Origin: Elusimicrobiota bacterium
GTDB lineage: Bacteria > Elusimicrobiota > Elusimicrobia > UBA1565 > UBA9628
Direction: 5' to 3'
Assembly (NCBI GenBank): GCA_027451985.1
Contig: DAIDHS010000001.1
Location: 33,932 to 97,931 of the forward strand
DNA length: 64,000 nucleotides
Shown: one piece after another, positions 18,416-27,906 of the stretch
How positions within the stretch are numbered: the first letter of the stretch is position 1
Layout of the letters: each line of letters opens with the position of its first letter
Made by a program: the position numbers and the translations under genes
The notes under the pieces: model-generated
Told to the model about the DNA's origin: nothing
The model's input: the letters and a program-made list of their open reading frames with translations, nothing else
The model's database searches: none

Positions 18416-20999
18416 AGCCGGTGTAGGGCAAGGAGTCGGGAGTGGCCGACGTCGGGGGTGGCGCGCGGCGCAGGCGGCCTTCGGCCTTGGCCTTGCTGTA
18501 AACGAGCGAGAGGCCGTGCTCGGCCGGAGCCAGGGCCGGATCCTTCTTGTTCGGATCGAGCTTGATGGCTTTAAGGTAAGCGTATTCGGCCTCTGAGAGC
18601 TTGCCGAGCATGTAATCGGCATCGCCCAAGCCCGTAAAGGCCGCGACGCACGATGGGTCTTCGGCGTAGTTTTCGTGCCGGTGAACGGGATAGGGGATTC
18701 CAGGCACGTTGAAATAGTCCTGATAGGAGAGGATGGTTTTGCGCAGCCATTTATTTTCGATGAGGGACTGCGCCACTTGTTCTTTAGGAGCCAGCAGAAA
18801 ATCCTTGTAAACGTTGGCGGCTGCTTGGTAATTCTTTTCCATCATGTCGATTTGGCCCATGCGCAGGAAATTCGGGCCATAAACCGGATCAAGCCCCTCA
18901 TAAATGCGGTAGCGGGTCATCGCCAAGTCCAGGTACTTCCGGACTTCCTCGGGATGGCCGTGGGTGGCGGCCCACTGCGCTCGCTTGAAGTAGAGGTTGC
19001 CGACCTGGTAGTGCATCTGCACGTAGTTGGGCGCCTGCTTTCTCACCTCGTCGTAGGCGGCCAAGGCCCGCTCGAAGTCGTCCCGCGGGACGTTGTTCGT
19101 GTCTCCCCAGGTCGGGTTGTAGACCTTGTTCATGTCGAAGCGGTCGTTGAAGACGTTGCCTAGGAAGTACATCGACATGACGAAATTCGGATCGAGCCGG
19201 TGCGCCTCGTAATACTCGTGGATGGCCGCGTCCCAATGCTGCTCCTTGGAGAGGAAAATGGCCATGTTGTGGTGGATGTCGGCTTCGAAGAGCCCCCAAA
19301 AGTGGTAGAGGGGAAAGAGGCAAAGAACTATGATGGTGGGGGTCAGGGGATTCTGGGCCAGCAGGATGAGCCGGAAGAACTTCCAGCCCAAGTATCCTAT
19401 GCAGGCCAGGAGCACGCCCCAGGACAGAAACCACTGCAAGGTTTCTCCGGCCATGTTGAGCGCGGAGGCGGGGCCCTGCAGAACGTTGAACTGGGTGATG
19501 ATGAGGAAGGAGACGTAAACGATGCCTCCGAAGGCAGCGATGCGCGCCGGCCAGATGAGGAATTCGGAGAGGGTTTCCCAAACCGTCGGGGCCTGCTCTT
19601 CGGACGCGGCTTTGACTTTCGGGCTCTGCGCCTCCCGCAGGCCGTGGAGCTCGTAGAGGCCGTGGCCGCGGGCAAGGTTCACAATCATGCCGGAGAGAAG
19701 CCCCAGGTAGACGCCGGAGGAAACAAAGCGCATGCTGACGTCAAAAAAATTGTGCCCAAGCATGCCCAAAAAGGCGACCAGGTAGCCCATCAAATCGTAG
19801 GTGCGCGGCGGCGGCCGCCCATCCTTTAGCGTCAAGGTCGTGGTCAACTGTCCTAGGGCCCTGAAGCCGATGAAGAGGGAACTCGCGATGAGCCAGATGA
19901 AGATGCCGAAACCTATGATTCCATTGTCGAAGAGCTGCTCCAGATACTCGTCCTCGGAGTGGTCGGTCTCCGTATTGTGTTTGCCTTCGATGTGAAAGAT
20001 CGGCGGCCTTCGGAAAGCGGGATAAATGGGCGGGAAGCTGCCGATCCCGGTGCCGATCCAGGGCTGGGTCATGATCATCTCCCAGGTTCCTTCCCACGTG
20101 AAAAGGCGGAAGTTAGCCGAGACGATGCGCGCGTCCAAGTCCTTGATGGTGTAAGCGACCAAGCCCAGCACGCCGAAGACGACGACCCCCAGAATGGGCT
20201 TCTTGTATCGCGCCACCCTTTCCTTGAAATAGGTGAAGGCGATGACGCCGAAGAAGAAAACCACACCCGCGAAGCCCAGCCAGGCGCCCTTGGTGTTGGT
20301 GGCGAACAGATCGATGAGCAGCATCGCCATGAGCGGCAGAAGGCTTTTGCGCTTGGTCTTCAGGTACTGGGTAAAGAGGATGGGGAAAATGATGACCAGG
20401 AAGTCGGCGAAGAAGTTGGGGTTCCCGTAGGTGGAGAAGATGCGTGTGCCGAAGGCTCCCCTCCAGACGAACGGATCGATGCCCTTGCCGATGCCTGGAG
20501 GGAAGAAGTTTACGTCGATGAACTGCCAGAACCCGTAGCCGATGGCGACCCAGGCCGTCCAGATGAGGACGCGGGTCAGCCACTCGGTGCTGTCGTAGTC
20601 GAACTCGTAGATGACGACAAAGGCGGCCAGCATGAAGAAGACCTGGCGGATGAAGAAATCCGTGCTCGCCATGTGGTAGGGAGCGTGGAGGTAGGAAAAG
20701 ATGCCGTCGGCGAGATAGGCTATGAATGGCAGGAGACAAATGATGTCTTCCTTGCTGAGGGCCGAGAAGCCCGTTTCCGTGAGACGGATGAGCCACAGGG
20801 CCAGCAGGGCGACGCCGCCCATCTGCATGATGGTGATTTTGACTTGGGCGGAGTCGTAGGTGCGCAGGTAGAAAAGGGATGATATAAGGAAGTAAAGGAT
20901 GGGAAGCCAGAAGATGATGGCCTTATGGGCGAAGAATTCGGCGGTGGGCTTGAGCGTGCCCGGCCTGCGGCCCTTGTCGCTCTTCGAGTGAACGGCCAT
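18390..20999 (-). CDS. O-antigen polymerase/ligase (Wzy/WaaL-like) with C-terminal TPR repeats
   Basis: Multi-TM N-terminal half; GTGIGSFPPIYPAFR...HSEDEYLEQLFDNGIIGFGIF Wzy_C-like loop; TPR-like C-terminal half. Confidence 0.82.
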   Translation of the reverse strand: MAVHSKSDKGRRPGTLKPTAEFFAHKAIIFWLPILYFLISSLFYLRTYDSAQVKITIMQMGGVALLALWLIRLTETGFSALSKEDIICLLPFIAYLADGIFSYLHAPYHMASTDFFIRQVFFMLAAFVVIYEFDYDSTEWLTRVLIWTAWVAIGYGFWQFIDVNFFPPGIGKGIDPFVWRGAFGTRIFSTYGNPNFFADFLVIIFPILFTQYLKTKRKSLLPLMAMLLIDLFATNTKGAWLGFAGVVFFFGVIAFTYFKERVARYKKPILGVVVFGVLGLVAYTIKDLDARIVSANFRLFTWEGTWEMIMTQPWIGTGIGSFPPIYPAFRRPPIFHIEGKHNTETDHSEDEYLEQLFDNGIIGFGIFIWLIASSLFIGFRALGQLTTTLTLKDGRPPPRTYDLMGYLVAFLGMLGHNFFDVSMRFVSSGVYLGLLSGMIVNLARGHGLYELHGLREAQSPKVKAASEEQAPTVWETLSEFLIWPARIAAFGGIVYVSFLIITQFNVLQGPASALNMAGETLQWFLSWGVLLACIGYLGWKFFRLILLAQNPLTPTIIVLCLFPLYHFWGLFEADIHHNMAIFLSKEQHWDAAIHEYYEAHRLDPNFVMSMYFLGNVFNDRFDMNKVYNPTWGDTNNVPRDDFERALAAYDEVRKQAPNYVQMHYQVGNLYFKRAQWAATHGHPEEVRKYLDLAMTRYRIYEGLDPVYGPNFLRMGQIDMMEKNYQAAANVYKDFLLAPKEQVAQSLIENKWLRKTILSYQDYFNVPGIPYPVHRHENYAEDPSCVAAFTGLGDADYMLGKLSEAEYAYLKAIKLDPNKKDPALAPAEHGLSLVYSKAKAEGRLRRAPPPTSATPDSLPYTGYEIIPAAH

Positions 21000-21095
21000 C
21001 GTGGAAAATCTAGCTTTTAGAAGCCGATATAATCAAGCGATACGACATTTGCCGCACCCTGGCGAATAGGCTAGAATTCCTGTGGTAAAATCGGG

Positions 21096-22772
21096 ATGAA
21101 AAACGGGCGGATTTCGTTTGCGGCGCGGGTCCTCGCCGCCGTGTTCGCGGTCGCCGTGGCCCTGCGCCTGGCCGGCATCATGTGGGGCTTGCCCGACACC
21201 TTCAACGGGGACGAGCCTCACCTGGTCAACCTGGCCTTGTCTTTCGGGAGCGGCAGCCTGCGCCCTTACGCCTTCAAGTACCCGACGTTGTGGCCCTACA
21301 TCCTTTTTTTCTGCTACGGAGTTTATTTTCTGGTTTGGTCGCGGCTCGGCCTGCGCCACGGCGTCGAGGCCTTCGCCGGCCTTTACGCCTGGCATCCCAC
21401 GGGCTTCTACCTGATCGGGCGGCTGCTCTCCGCCGCGTTCGGGCTTTCGGCCGCGCTGGTTTTCTGGGTGCTGGAAAAAGAGATGGGCGGGCCGCAGCGC
21501 CGGCCATGGGGAACCATCCTCCTGCTGTTTTCTCCGGTCATTCTCAACCTTTCGCATTCCTGCAAGCCGGACTGCCTGATGTTTTTCTTCGCGGCACTGG
21601 CGTGGCTCTTTGCCGTGAGAATCTATCGGGGCGGTCGGCGGCGCGATCATTGGCTCTGCGGCGCCTTCTTCGGGCTGGCGTTTTCAAGCCAGTACACGGT
21701 TCTGCCCGCGGCGCTGGCTCTGCCGCTGGCGCATTTGCTGTCCCGACGCCGGCAGCCGCTGCGGAATCTCATTGAGGGCATCGTCTGTATTCCCGCCGCG
21801 TTTCTTGCTGGATCGCCCTATGCCCTTCTGGACTATGCCAATTTCAGGAAATGGACCAGCATGTACGGATCCAAGGAGCTGGCGCTGCGGGGAGCATGGA
21901 GCCGGCTGGCTATCTTGAAGACTGTCTGCGGCAATGTCTGGCATTTCGCCGGACCGGGTTTTCTTGTCGGCATTGCTTTGCTGGCCGGCCTCGTCCTTAT
22001 CGGCCGCAGGGAATGGAAGCTTGCCGTCGTTCTAGTCCTGCCCGTTCTGGCCTACATCCCATTTCTGATCAACAACCCCGATGGAGGCTGGCAACGCTAT
22101 CTGCTGGGCATTTTCCCGGCGCTGGCCTTCATAGCCTCCGCCGGCTTCGAGGGGCTGGCTGAGGTTTTGCCATCGTGGTTGGTCTCGTTGGTTTTCATCG
22201 CCGCGCTATTCCCGGGCGCGGCCCGCTGCGCCGCCATGGACAGGACAATGCGGCTCCCGGACACGCGCCAGCAATCCCAGGCCTGGATCGACGCAAACAT
22301 CCCCGCGGGCGCCGTCTTCCTGTTGGATGAAGCCGATGACTCCCCGCGCCTGGTCATGGCCAAGCGCGAAGCGGAGGAGCTCGCCCAACGCACCAAGGCG
22401 AACGGCTCTCCGCGCTGGCGCCTTTATCGCGCGATGGCGGACTATCATCCTGGCGGAGGCTACTGGATTTACCGGATCAAGCGCTCGGCCGCCTCTTTAG
22501 GCACCTACCCCATGCAGGTGGCCTTAAGCCAGGCCGATGATCCGATTTTGGACGTGAGCGGCGGCCTTAAGGCCGCACGCATGGCCGGCGTCGGCTACGT
22601 GGTGACCTCCAGCATGGGCGCGACTCCGGAGCGCTCGCCGGATTTAACGGCATTCTTCCGGCAATTGAAGACGCAAGCGACGCTGGAGGCGAGCTTCGAC
22701 CCTGTGCCCGGCCGGGTCGCCGGCCCGGTTTTAAAAGTCTACCGCCTCGGGACGACGCCTAAAAAACGATGA
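21096..22772 (+). CDS. Multi-TM glycosyltransferase (GT39/PMT-like)
   Basis: Hydrophobic; N-terminal WGLPDTFNGDEPHL Asp/Glu loop. Confidence 0.75.
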   Translation: MKNGRISFAARVLAAVFAVAVALRLAGIMWGLPDTFNGDEPHLVNLALSFGSGSLRPYAFKYPTLWPYILFFCYGVYFLVWSRLGLRHGVEAFAGLYAWHPTGFYLIGRLLSAAFGLSAALVFWVLEKEMGGPQRRPWGTILLLFSPVILNLSHSCKPDCLMFFFAALAWLFAVRIYRGGRRRDHWLCGAFFGLAFSSQYTVLPAALALPLAHLLSRRRQPLRNLIEGIVCIPAAFLAGSPYALLDYANFRKWTSMYGSKELALRGAWSRLAILKTVCGNVWHFAGPGFLVGIALLAGLVLIGRREWKLAVVLVLPVLAYIPFLINNPDGGWQRYLLGIFPALAFIASAGFEGLAEVLPSWLVSLVFIAALFPGAARCAAMDRTMRLPDTRQQSQAWIDANIPAGAVFLLDEADDSPRLVMAKREAEELAQRTKANGSPRWRLYRAMADYHPGGGYWIYRIKRSAASLGTYPMQVALSQADDPILDVSGGLKAARMAGVGYVVTSSMGATPERSPDLTAFFRQLKTQATLEASFDPVPGRVAGPVLKVYRLGTTPKKR

Positions 22773-24550
22773 AGGCCGACGCGTCCGAAACGCGGCGCCG
22801 GGAGGCGGGGGGGCGGTTCGTTGCCCTGGGCGCCGGTTTATTTTTCGCCCTTTGGGGCATTCGCTGGGGCCTGCCGGCGCGCACGAACGCGAGCAGAGCT
22901 TTCCCGGGAGCCTCGACGTCTTCGCCGGAGTTCATCCAAGACCTGACGAAATCGTGGAAGCATCTTTACAAGAACATCTGGCTTTCCCACAAGGATATGG
23001 CCAGGCAAGAGCCCGTCACCTACGTGAAGGGCGTGGCCGTGATTCCTCCGGGATGGACTTATCCGCCGCCGGAGCTTCTGGATTCCTACCGCTCTTTTTT
23101 GCTCCAGTCGGAGGATCCCGACGAAAAAAAATCCTTCATCATCCTCTCGCAGATGCGGCCTTGGAAACTCGATTTCGAGCCGCTCTATGTTGTCTATGGC
23201 GGAGCGTTCATCTACCCGTTGGGCGCCTTCTTGGTCGCGGCCTCGTTGGTAAAGGCGGCTCATCTCGTTCACGGGCTGTCCTACTATCTTGCGCATCCCG
23301 GCGAGATGGCCCGGCTTTATCTTTGCGGCAGGATGTTCATGGCCGTTTTCCAACTGCTGACGATCTGGATGCTCTACGACATCGGCTGTCTGCTGTCCGG
23401 ATGGAAAACCGGACTGCTGGCGTCCATCTTGTTCATTTTAACCCCTGCCGTCGCCGTGCATTCTCATATTCTTAAGCCGCATCCTTGCGCCGCTTTTTGG
23501 TGCTTGGCCGCCCTGCGCTACGGGCTGGCCGCGCTGCGCGGCGGCTCACGGCGGGATTATTGGCTCTGCGGCTTGGCGGTGGGAATGGCCTCCGGCACCG
23601 AGTTTTCCATGGCCTGCTTCGCCGTGGTTCCAGTGTTGGCTTGGTTGATGGGCGGCGGCGGGCGGGATGCCGATGGGCGGCGCCGCGAGTTTTTTTGGAT
23701 GTGCGAGGCGGTTTTCGGCGCCGCGCTCCTTTGCCTGGCGGCGAACCCGTACCTCTTGCTGGCTTATCGGGATTTCGCCTGGGAGCTCACGATTTACGTC
23801 GGACATGGAACGGCCGGATTCGCTTCCTCCTTGGCGGCCGTGGCGCGCGGTTGGGTGTCCGGTTTAGGCGACGCTTTAAGCCTCGTCATGGCCGGCGCGG
23901 TCGCCGCCGCGCTGATCAAGGGCGGCAAAGAGCGCCGGTTCGTGGTGCTCTCAAGCGCGGCCGTTTTTTTATCTTTGTGGATCGCCTTCACCAAACTTTG
24001 GGGCTTTGCCGACAGCCCGTTCGTGTTGCGCTATTACTATGCGCTCATCGGGCCGATGTGCGTGCTGGCGGCCGACTGGCTAGCCAACGATCTGCCTTCG
24101 GCGGCCGGGCTGGCCTTGATGGGAATCATTTTGCTGGAGAGCGGAGCCCACAGCCTGGTCTATTATAAGAACATGGCTCTGGATTCTGGGCCGTCCTCCA
24201 CGCGCCTGTCGGCCGCGACCTGGATGAAGAGCCACGTGCCCAGGGGCGCGAGCGTGGGCCTGCTTAATTATCCTGAACCAGCCCACACGCCGCCTTTCCC
24301 GTACTCGCGCTATCGCCTCGTTATTTTCAACAAGCCCTCTGCGCTTTCTTTGCACGAGGCGCCGCGCTACGTGGTGCTGGACGAGGAGGGGCGGGCGTCT
24401 ATGAGGCCGTGGCTGACCGGACGCTACATGGAAATCAAGGCGTTTGCGCCGTGGAGCATCCTCGGGTTCAAGGCCGACGACGCCTCTTTCTACGCCAACA
24501 CGGGGATATATGTCTACCGAAAGTCGCCGGCCTCCCCGCGAAAATCCTGA
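22769..24550 (+). CDS. Multi-TM glycosyltransferase-like protein
   Basis: Hydrophobic; overlaps the preceding gene; similar layout. Confidence 0.7.
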   Translation: MKADASETRRREAGGRFVALGAGLFFALWGIRWGLPARTNASRAFPGASTSSPEFIQDLTKSWKHLYKNIWLSHKDMARQEPVTYVKGVAVIPPGWTYPPPELLDSYRSFLLQSEDPDEKKSFIILSQMRPWKLDFEPLYVVYGGAFIYPLGAFLVAASLVKAAHLVHGLSYYLAHPGEMARLYLCGRMFMAVFQLLTIWMLYDIGCLLSGWKTGLLASILFILTPAVAVHSHILKPHPCAAFWCLAALRYGLAALRGGSRRDYWLCGLAVGMASGTEFSMACFAVVPVLAWLMGGGGRDADGRRREFFWMCEAVFGAALLCLAANPYLLLAYRDFAWELTIYVGHGTAGFASSLAAVARGWVSGLGDALSLVMAGAVAAALIKGGKERRFVVLSSAAVFLSLWIAFTKLWGFADSPFVLRYYYALIGPMCVLAADWLANDLPSAAGLALMGIILLESGAHSLVYYKNMALDSGPSSTRLSAATWMKSHVPRGASVGLLNYPEPAHTPPFPYSRYRLVIFNKPSALSLHEAPRYVVLDEEGRASMRPWLTGRYMEIKAFAPWSILGFKADDASFYANTGIYVYRKSPASPRKS

Positions 24551-25233
24551 TGTCCTGCCAATTCGACTCCGAGCAGAACTACGACGAAGTCCTGGGCAAG
24601 GGTCTGCGCCTTTCCGGTGAAAGCAGGGAGTTCTTCATTGACGGACGGGTCCGGGATCTAGCCGACCGCATGCCCGCGGGCTTTCGCCCGCGCCGAATTT
24701 TGGATTTCGGATGCGGTACGGGGGAGACCTGCGGCGCTCTCGCCCGGTTTTTCCCGGACGCGGACATCGTCGGGGTCGACGTCGCGGAAAAGCCTTTGGA
24801 ACTGGCCAGAAAAGCCGCGCGGTCCGACCGTATCCGCTTCAGCCGTTGGGGCGGGGGCGAGGCCTTGGGCGTGTTCGATCTCTGCTACGTCAACGGAGTT
24901 TTCCACCACATCGAGCCCGGTCAGCGCAACGACATCTTGCGCGCCATCCGGGAGCGCCTCGCGCCCGGAGCCTACCTGAGTTTTTTCGAGAACAATCCTT
25001 GGAACCCGGGGACGCGCATGGTCATGCGGCGCATCGAGTTCGACCGGGGCAGCATTCCGCTTTCGCACGTGTCGGCGCACGAGCTCCTGCGCGGCGCGGG
25101 GTTCCTCACTCCGTACCCAACTAGGTTTTTATTCTACTTCCCCAGGATACTTTCGGGTCTGCGCGTTTTCGAGCCCGCGCTTGCGCGTCTGCCTTTAGGA
25201 GCGCAGTACCACATCCTCGCCGTCAATCCGTGA
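24550..25233 (+). CDS. SAM-dependent methyltransferase
   Basis: [43 protein letters not shown] overlap with the preceding gene. Confidence 0.85.
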   Translation: MSCQFDSEQNYDEVLGKGLRLSGESREFFIDGRVRDLADRMPAGFRPRRILDFGCGTGETCGALARFFPDADIVGVDVAEKPLELARKAARSDRIRFSRWGGGEALGVFDLCYVNGVFHHIEPGQRNDILRAIRERLAPGAYLSFFENNPWNPGTRMVMRRIEFDRGSIPLSHVSAHELLRGAGFLTPYPTRFLFYFPRILSGLRVFEPALARLPLGAQYHILAVNP

Positions 25234-25930
25234 AGAGTCCGTATCTGAGCAGGCAGTAAACGGCGCGGAAGCCGTCCTTCCATTTGATTTTTTTCCCTTC
25301 CGCATAAGTCCGGCCGGAATAGGAGACTCCGACTTCGTAGATGCGCCACCCGCCCCGCGCGGCCTTGGCGGTGAACTCCGGCTCGAAGCCGAACCGATTC
25401 TCCCGCAGGTTCATGGAGCGCAGGACTTCTTTCGTGAACGATTTGTGGCCGGACTCCATGTCCGTAAGGTTTAAGTTCAGGATTAGGTTGGTGAGAATGG
25501 TGAGGAAGCGGTTGCCGGCCATGTGCCAAAAATAGGCGGCGCGGTGCGGTCGGGCGCCGCTGAAGCGCGAGCCGTAGACCACGTCGGCTTTTCCCTCCGC
25601 GATGGGCGCCAAGATTTGCGGGTACTCCGCGGGATCGTACTCCAGATCGGCGTCCTGGATGATGAAGACGTCCCCTGCCGCGCGCTCGAAGGCGCTGCGC
25701 AGGGCCGCGCCCTTGCCCCGGTTGCGCTGGTGGCGAATAATCGCCGCGATGCTTCGCGCGGCGGCCTCCTGCTCCAGAATCTCCCAGGTCCCGTCGGTGG
25801 AGGCGTCGTCGACCACGATGATTTCCCGGGACGTGAAGGCTTTTGGGAGCGGCGCTTTCTCCGCGGCCCGCAGCGCCTGAAGGACGGTCGCGGCCTCGTT
25901 GTAGCAAGGGATGATGATGGAAAGCTTCAT
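25223..25930 (-). CDS. Glycosyltransferase family 2
   Basis: [24 protein letters not shown]...[18 protein letters not shown]. Confidence 0.88.
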   Translation of the reverse strand: MKLSIIIPCYNEAATVLQALRAAEKAPLPKAFTSREIIVVDDASTDGTWEILEQEAAARSIAAIIRHQRNRGKGAALRSAFERAAGDVFIIQDADLEYDPAEYPQILAPIAEGKADVVYGSRFSGARPHRAAYFWHMAGNRFLTILTNLILNLNLTDMESGHKSFTKEVLRSMNLRENRFGFEPEFTAKAARGGWRIYEVGVSYSGRTYAEGKKIKWKDGFRAVYCLLRYGLFTD

Positions 25931-25949
25931 TGCCGCACGGCGGCTTTGC

Positions 25950-27125
25950 TCATGCGCCGGTCTGCCGCGTTCTTTCCCGAAGCAGGAACGCCACGCGCTC
26001 TAAGACCGCGAAAGCGACGAATTCGATGCTGATGAGGGCGAAAAGGCTTCCCGCCACGATGAAAATCCAGTTGTTCTCCGGGATGGAGCCGGTCAGCAGG
26101 TAGGAGTAAATCATGCGCCGGCTTATGACAAGGGCCAGGACCAGGCTCGTCGCGGCTAATACCAAAAGAAGCTTGGTTTTCGGGGGAGAGTCCTCTTCGT
26201 TGATGGCTCCGACGAGGGACTGCGCGGTCCAGCCGAAAGCCGCCAGGAAGGCGGCGGAGGAAAGGCACCAGCTGATGAACACGCACCGGAACAGCATCCA
26301 GTTCGCGAGGCGGTCGTTGCGCAGGTAATAAAGGAGCGGGCTTTCCGGGCCTCCCCAGGACGCGGCCAAGGCCCAGAGCGCCGCGGCGGCGAAGACGGCG
26401 GCCGCGGTGCCGAAGAAAAACCGCGGCCGGTAGGTCATCGAGGTTTCCAGGATGATGCGCAGAAAGCGCATCCCGTCCTTGACCACGCTGAGCTTCGACT
26501 CGCCCACGCGCTCTTCGTAGGGCATGGGGATTTCCTTCAGCCTTAGGCGGGTGTCGAGGAGGGCCCGAACGCTCATGGCGGGCGTGAAATCGAGCCCATC
26601 AGGCAGGGGGTAGAGCCGGTGTAGGGAGCTTTTGCGCAGGACGCGCATGCCGCTGGCCACGTCGGTCGCCGATGAGGAGCCGATGAAATTGACCAGGGCG
26701 CGGAAGATGCGGTTGCCCAGGACTCTCACCGCCGGCATTCGCGCGTCGGAGTGAAGGCGGGAGCCCACGGCGACGTCGAGATTTTCCTTTAGGCAAAGCG
26801 ATATAAGCTCGATGAAGAAGTCGGGATCGCAGGTGCCATCGGCGTCCAGAAAGCCCAGAAGGTCGCCGCGCGCTCCGGCGAAGCCTGTTTTAATCGCGGC
26901 ACCGTAGCCGCGGTTGCGGTGATGGGAGAGTACGGCCGCGCCCTTGAATTCTCGCGCGATGGCCTCGGTCTTGTCCGAGGAACCGTCGTTCACGAGAATG
27001 ACCTCGACGTCCGAGATGCCCAGGCCCGCGGCCTTGATTTTCTCGGCTGCGGCCAAGCTTCGCCGGAGGATGTCGGAAACGGACTGCTCCTCGTTGTAGG
27101 CGGGAATGACGATCGAAAAAATCAT
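25950..27125 (-). CDS. Glycosyltransferase family 2 with C-terminal TM segments
   Basis: [34 protein letters not shown]; hydrophobic C-terminus. Confidence 0.87.
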   Translation of the reverse strand: MIFSIVIPAYNEEQSVSDILRRSLAAAEKIKAAGLGISDVEVILVNDGSSDKTEAIAREFKGAAVLSHHRNRGYGAAIKTGFAGARGDLLGFLDADGTCDPDFFIELISLCLKENLDVAVGSRLHSDARMPAVRVLGNRIFRALVNFIGSSSATDVASGMRVLRKSSLHRLYPLPDGLDFTPAMSVRALLDTRLRLKEIPMPYEERVGESKLSVVKDGMRFLRIILETSMTYRPRFFFGTAAAVFAAAALWALAASWGGPESPLLYYLRNDRLANWMLFRCVFISWCLSSAAFLAAFGWTAQSLVGAINEEDSPPKTKLLLVLAATSLVLALVISRRMIYSYLLTGSIPENNWIFIVAGSLFALISIEFVAFAVLERVAFLLRERTRQTGA

Positions 27126-27835
27126 GGGCGGCTCTGGAGCGCTCCAGACTTTATTTTGAAAAACAATTTGAGGTAAGACATCCCCAGGTTCAGCGCCGAA
27201 GCCTTGGAGCGGCCACCGGCTCTGGGACGGAATTGGAGCGGAATTTCCTTGACTGTGGCGCCCGAGCTTAAAGCGCGCGCCAGAATCTCCTGCTGAATGG
27301 AGAAATCCTGGGCGCTGGTCGGGATGGATTTTAGAAAAGACGACTTGTAGATCCGCATGCCTCCCGAGGCATCGCGCACCGGAAATCCGTAGAAGACGCG
27401 GGTCAAGGCGTTAAGGAGGCGGCTGAGCGTCAATCGGTAAAAAGGCATGAGAGCCGAGCCCCCGGGGACGTAGCGCGAGCCGATGACGACGTCGGCATCG
27501 CTACGCTGCCGCCAAAAATCAATCGCCAATTCGGGCGGATGTGAACCGTCCCCGTCCATGGTCAGGATGAAGTCTCCGCGCGCGGCTCGCACTCCTTGGC
27601 GGAACGCCGGACCATACCCCAATTCAGGGCAATGCAGCACGTCGGCGCCGGCCGCCCGTGCTAGTTCCTGCGTGCCATCGGACGATTCTCCGTCCACGAT
27701 CAGAATTTCATTGGAGATGCCATTCTCCGAAAACAGGGCTTTGAGGCGCGTTACTATGGGAGGCGCGCCCGCGGCTTCGTTCAAGGTCGGTATCACGACG
27801 CTGAGATCCATGGGTTCTTGTACCGGAGGCGTCAT
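27122..27835 (-). CDS. Glycosyltransferase family 2
   Basis: LSVVIPTLNEAAGAPPIV...LTMDGDGSHPPE. Confidence 0.88.
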   Translation of the reverse strand: MTPPVQEPMDLSVVIPTLNEAAGAPPIVTRLKALFSENGISNEILIVDGESSDGTQELARAAGADVLHCPELGYGPAFRQGVRAARGDFILTMDGDGSHPPELAIDFWRQRSDADVVIGSRYVPGGSALMPFYRLTLSRLLNALTRVFYGFPVRDASGGMRIYKSSFLKSIPTSAQDFSIQQEILARALSSGATVKEIPLQFRPRAGGRSKASALNLGMSYLKLFFKIKSGALQSRP

Positions 27836-27875
27836 ATGCTACCAGGTTTTGCGCGCGGCGGCAATTTGGTAGCAT
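27836..27875. repeat. Perfect 9-bp inverted repeat ATGCTACCA...TGGTAGCAT in a divergent gene gap
   Basis: Arms 27836-27844 and 27867-27875; inner TTGC/GCAA pairing; sits between divergent GT2 and flippase genes. Confidence 0.6.
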
Positions 27876-27906
27876 GCAAGCCGACTTAAAGGTCCACCGG
27901 CATCGC

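Noticed and set aside
21024-21095. TATAAT and TAAAAT upstream of the 21096 gene
   Set aside because: AT-rich divergent gap with several weak hexamers; spacing to a -35 or to the start (4 nt for TAAAAT) is not convincing on the plus strand.
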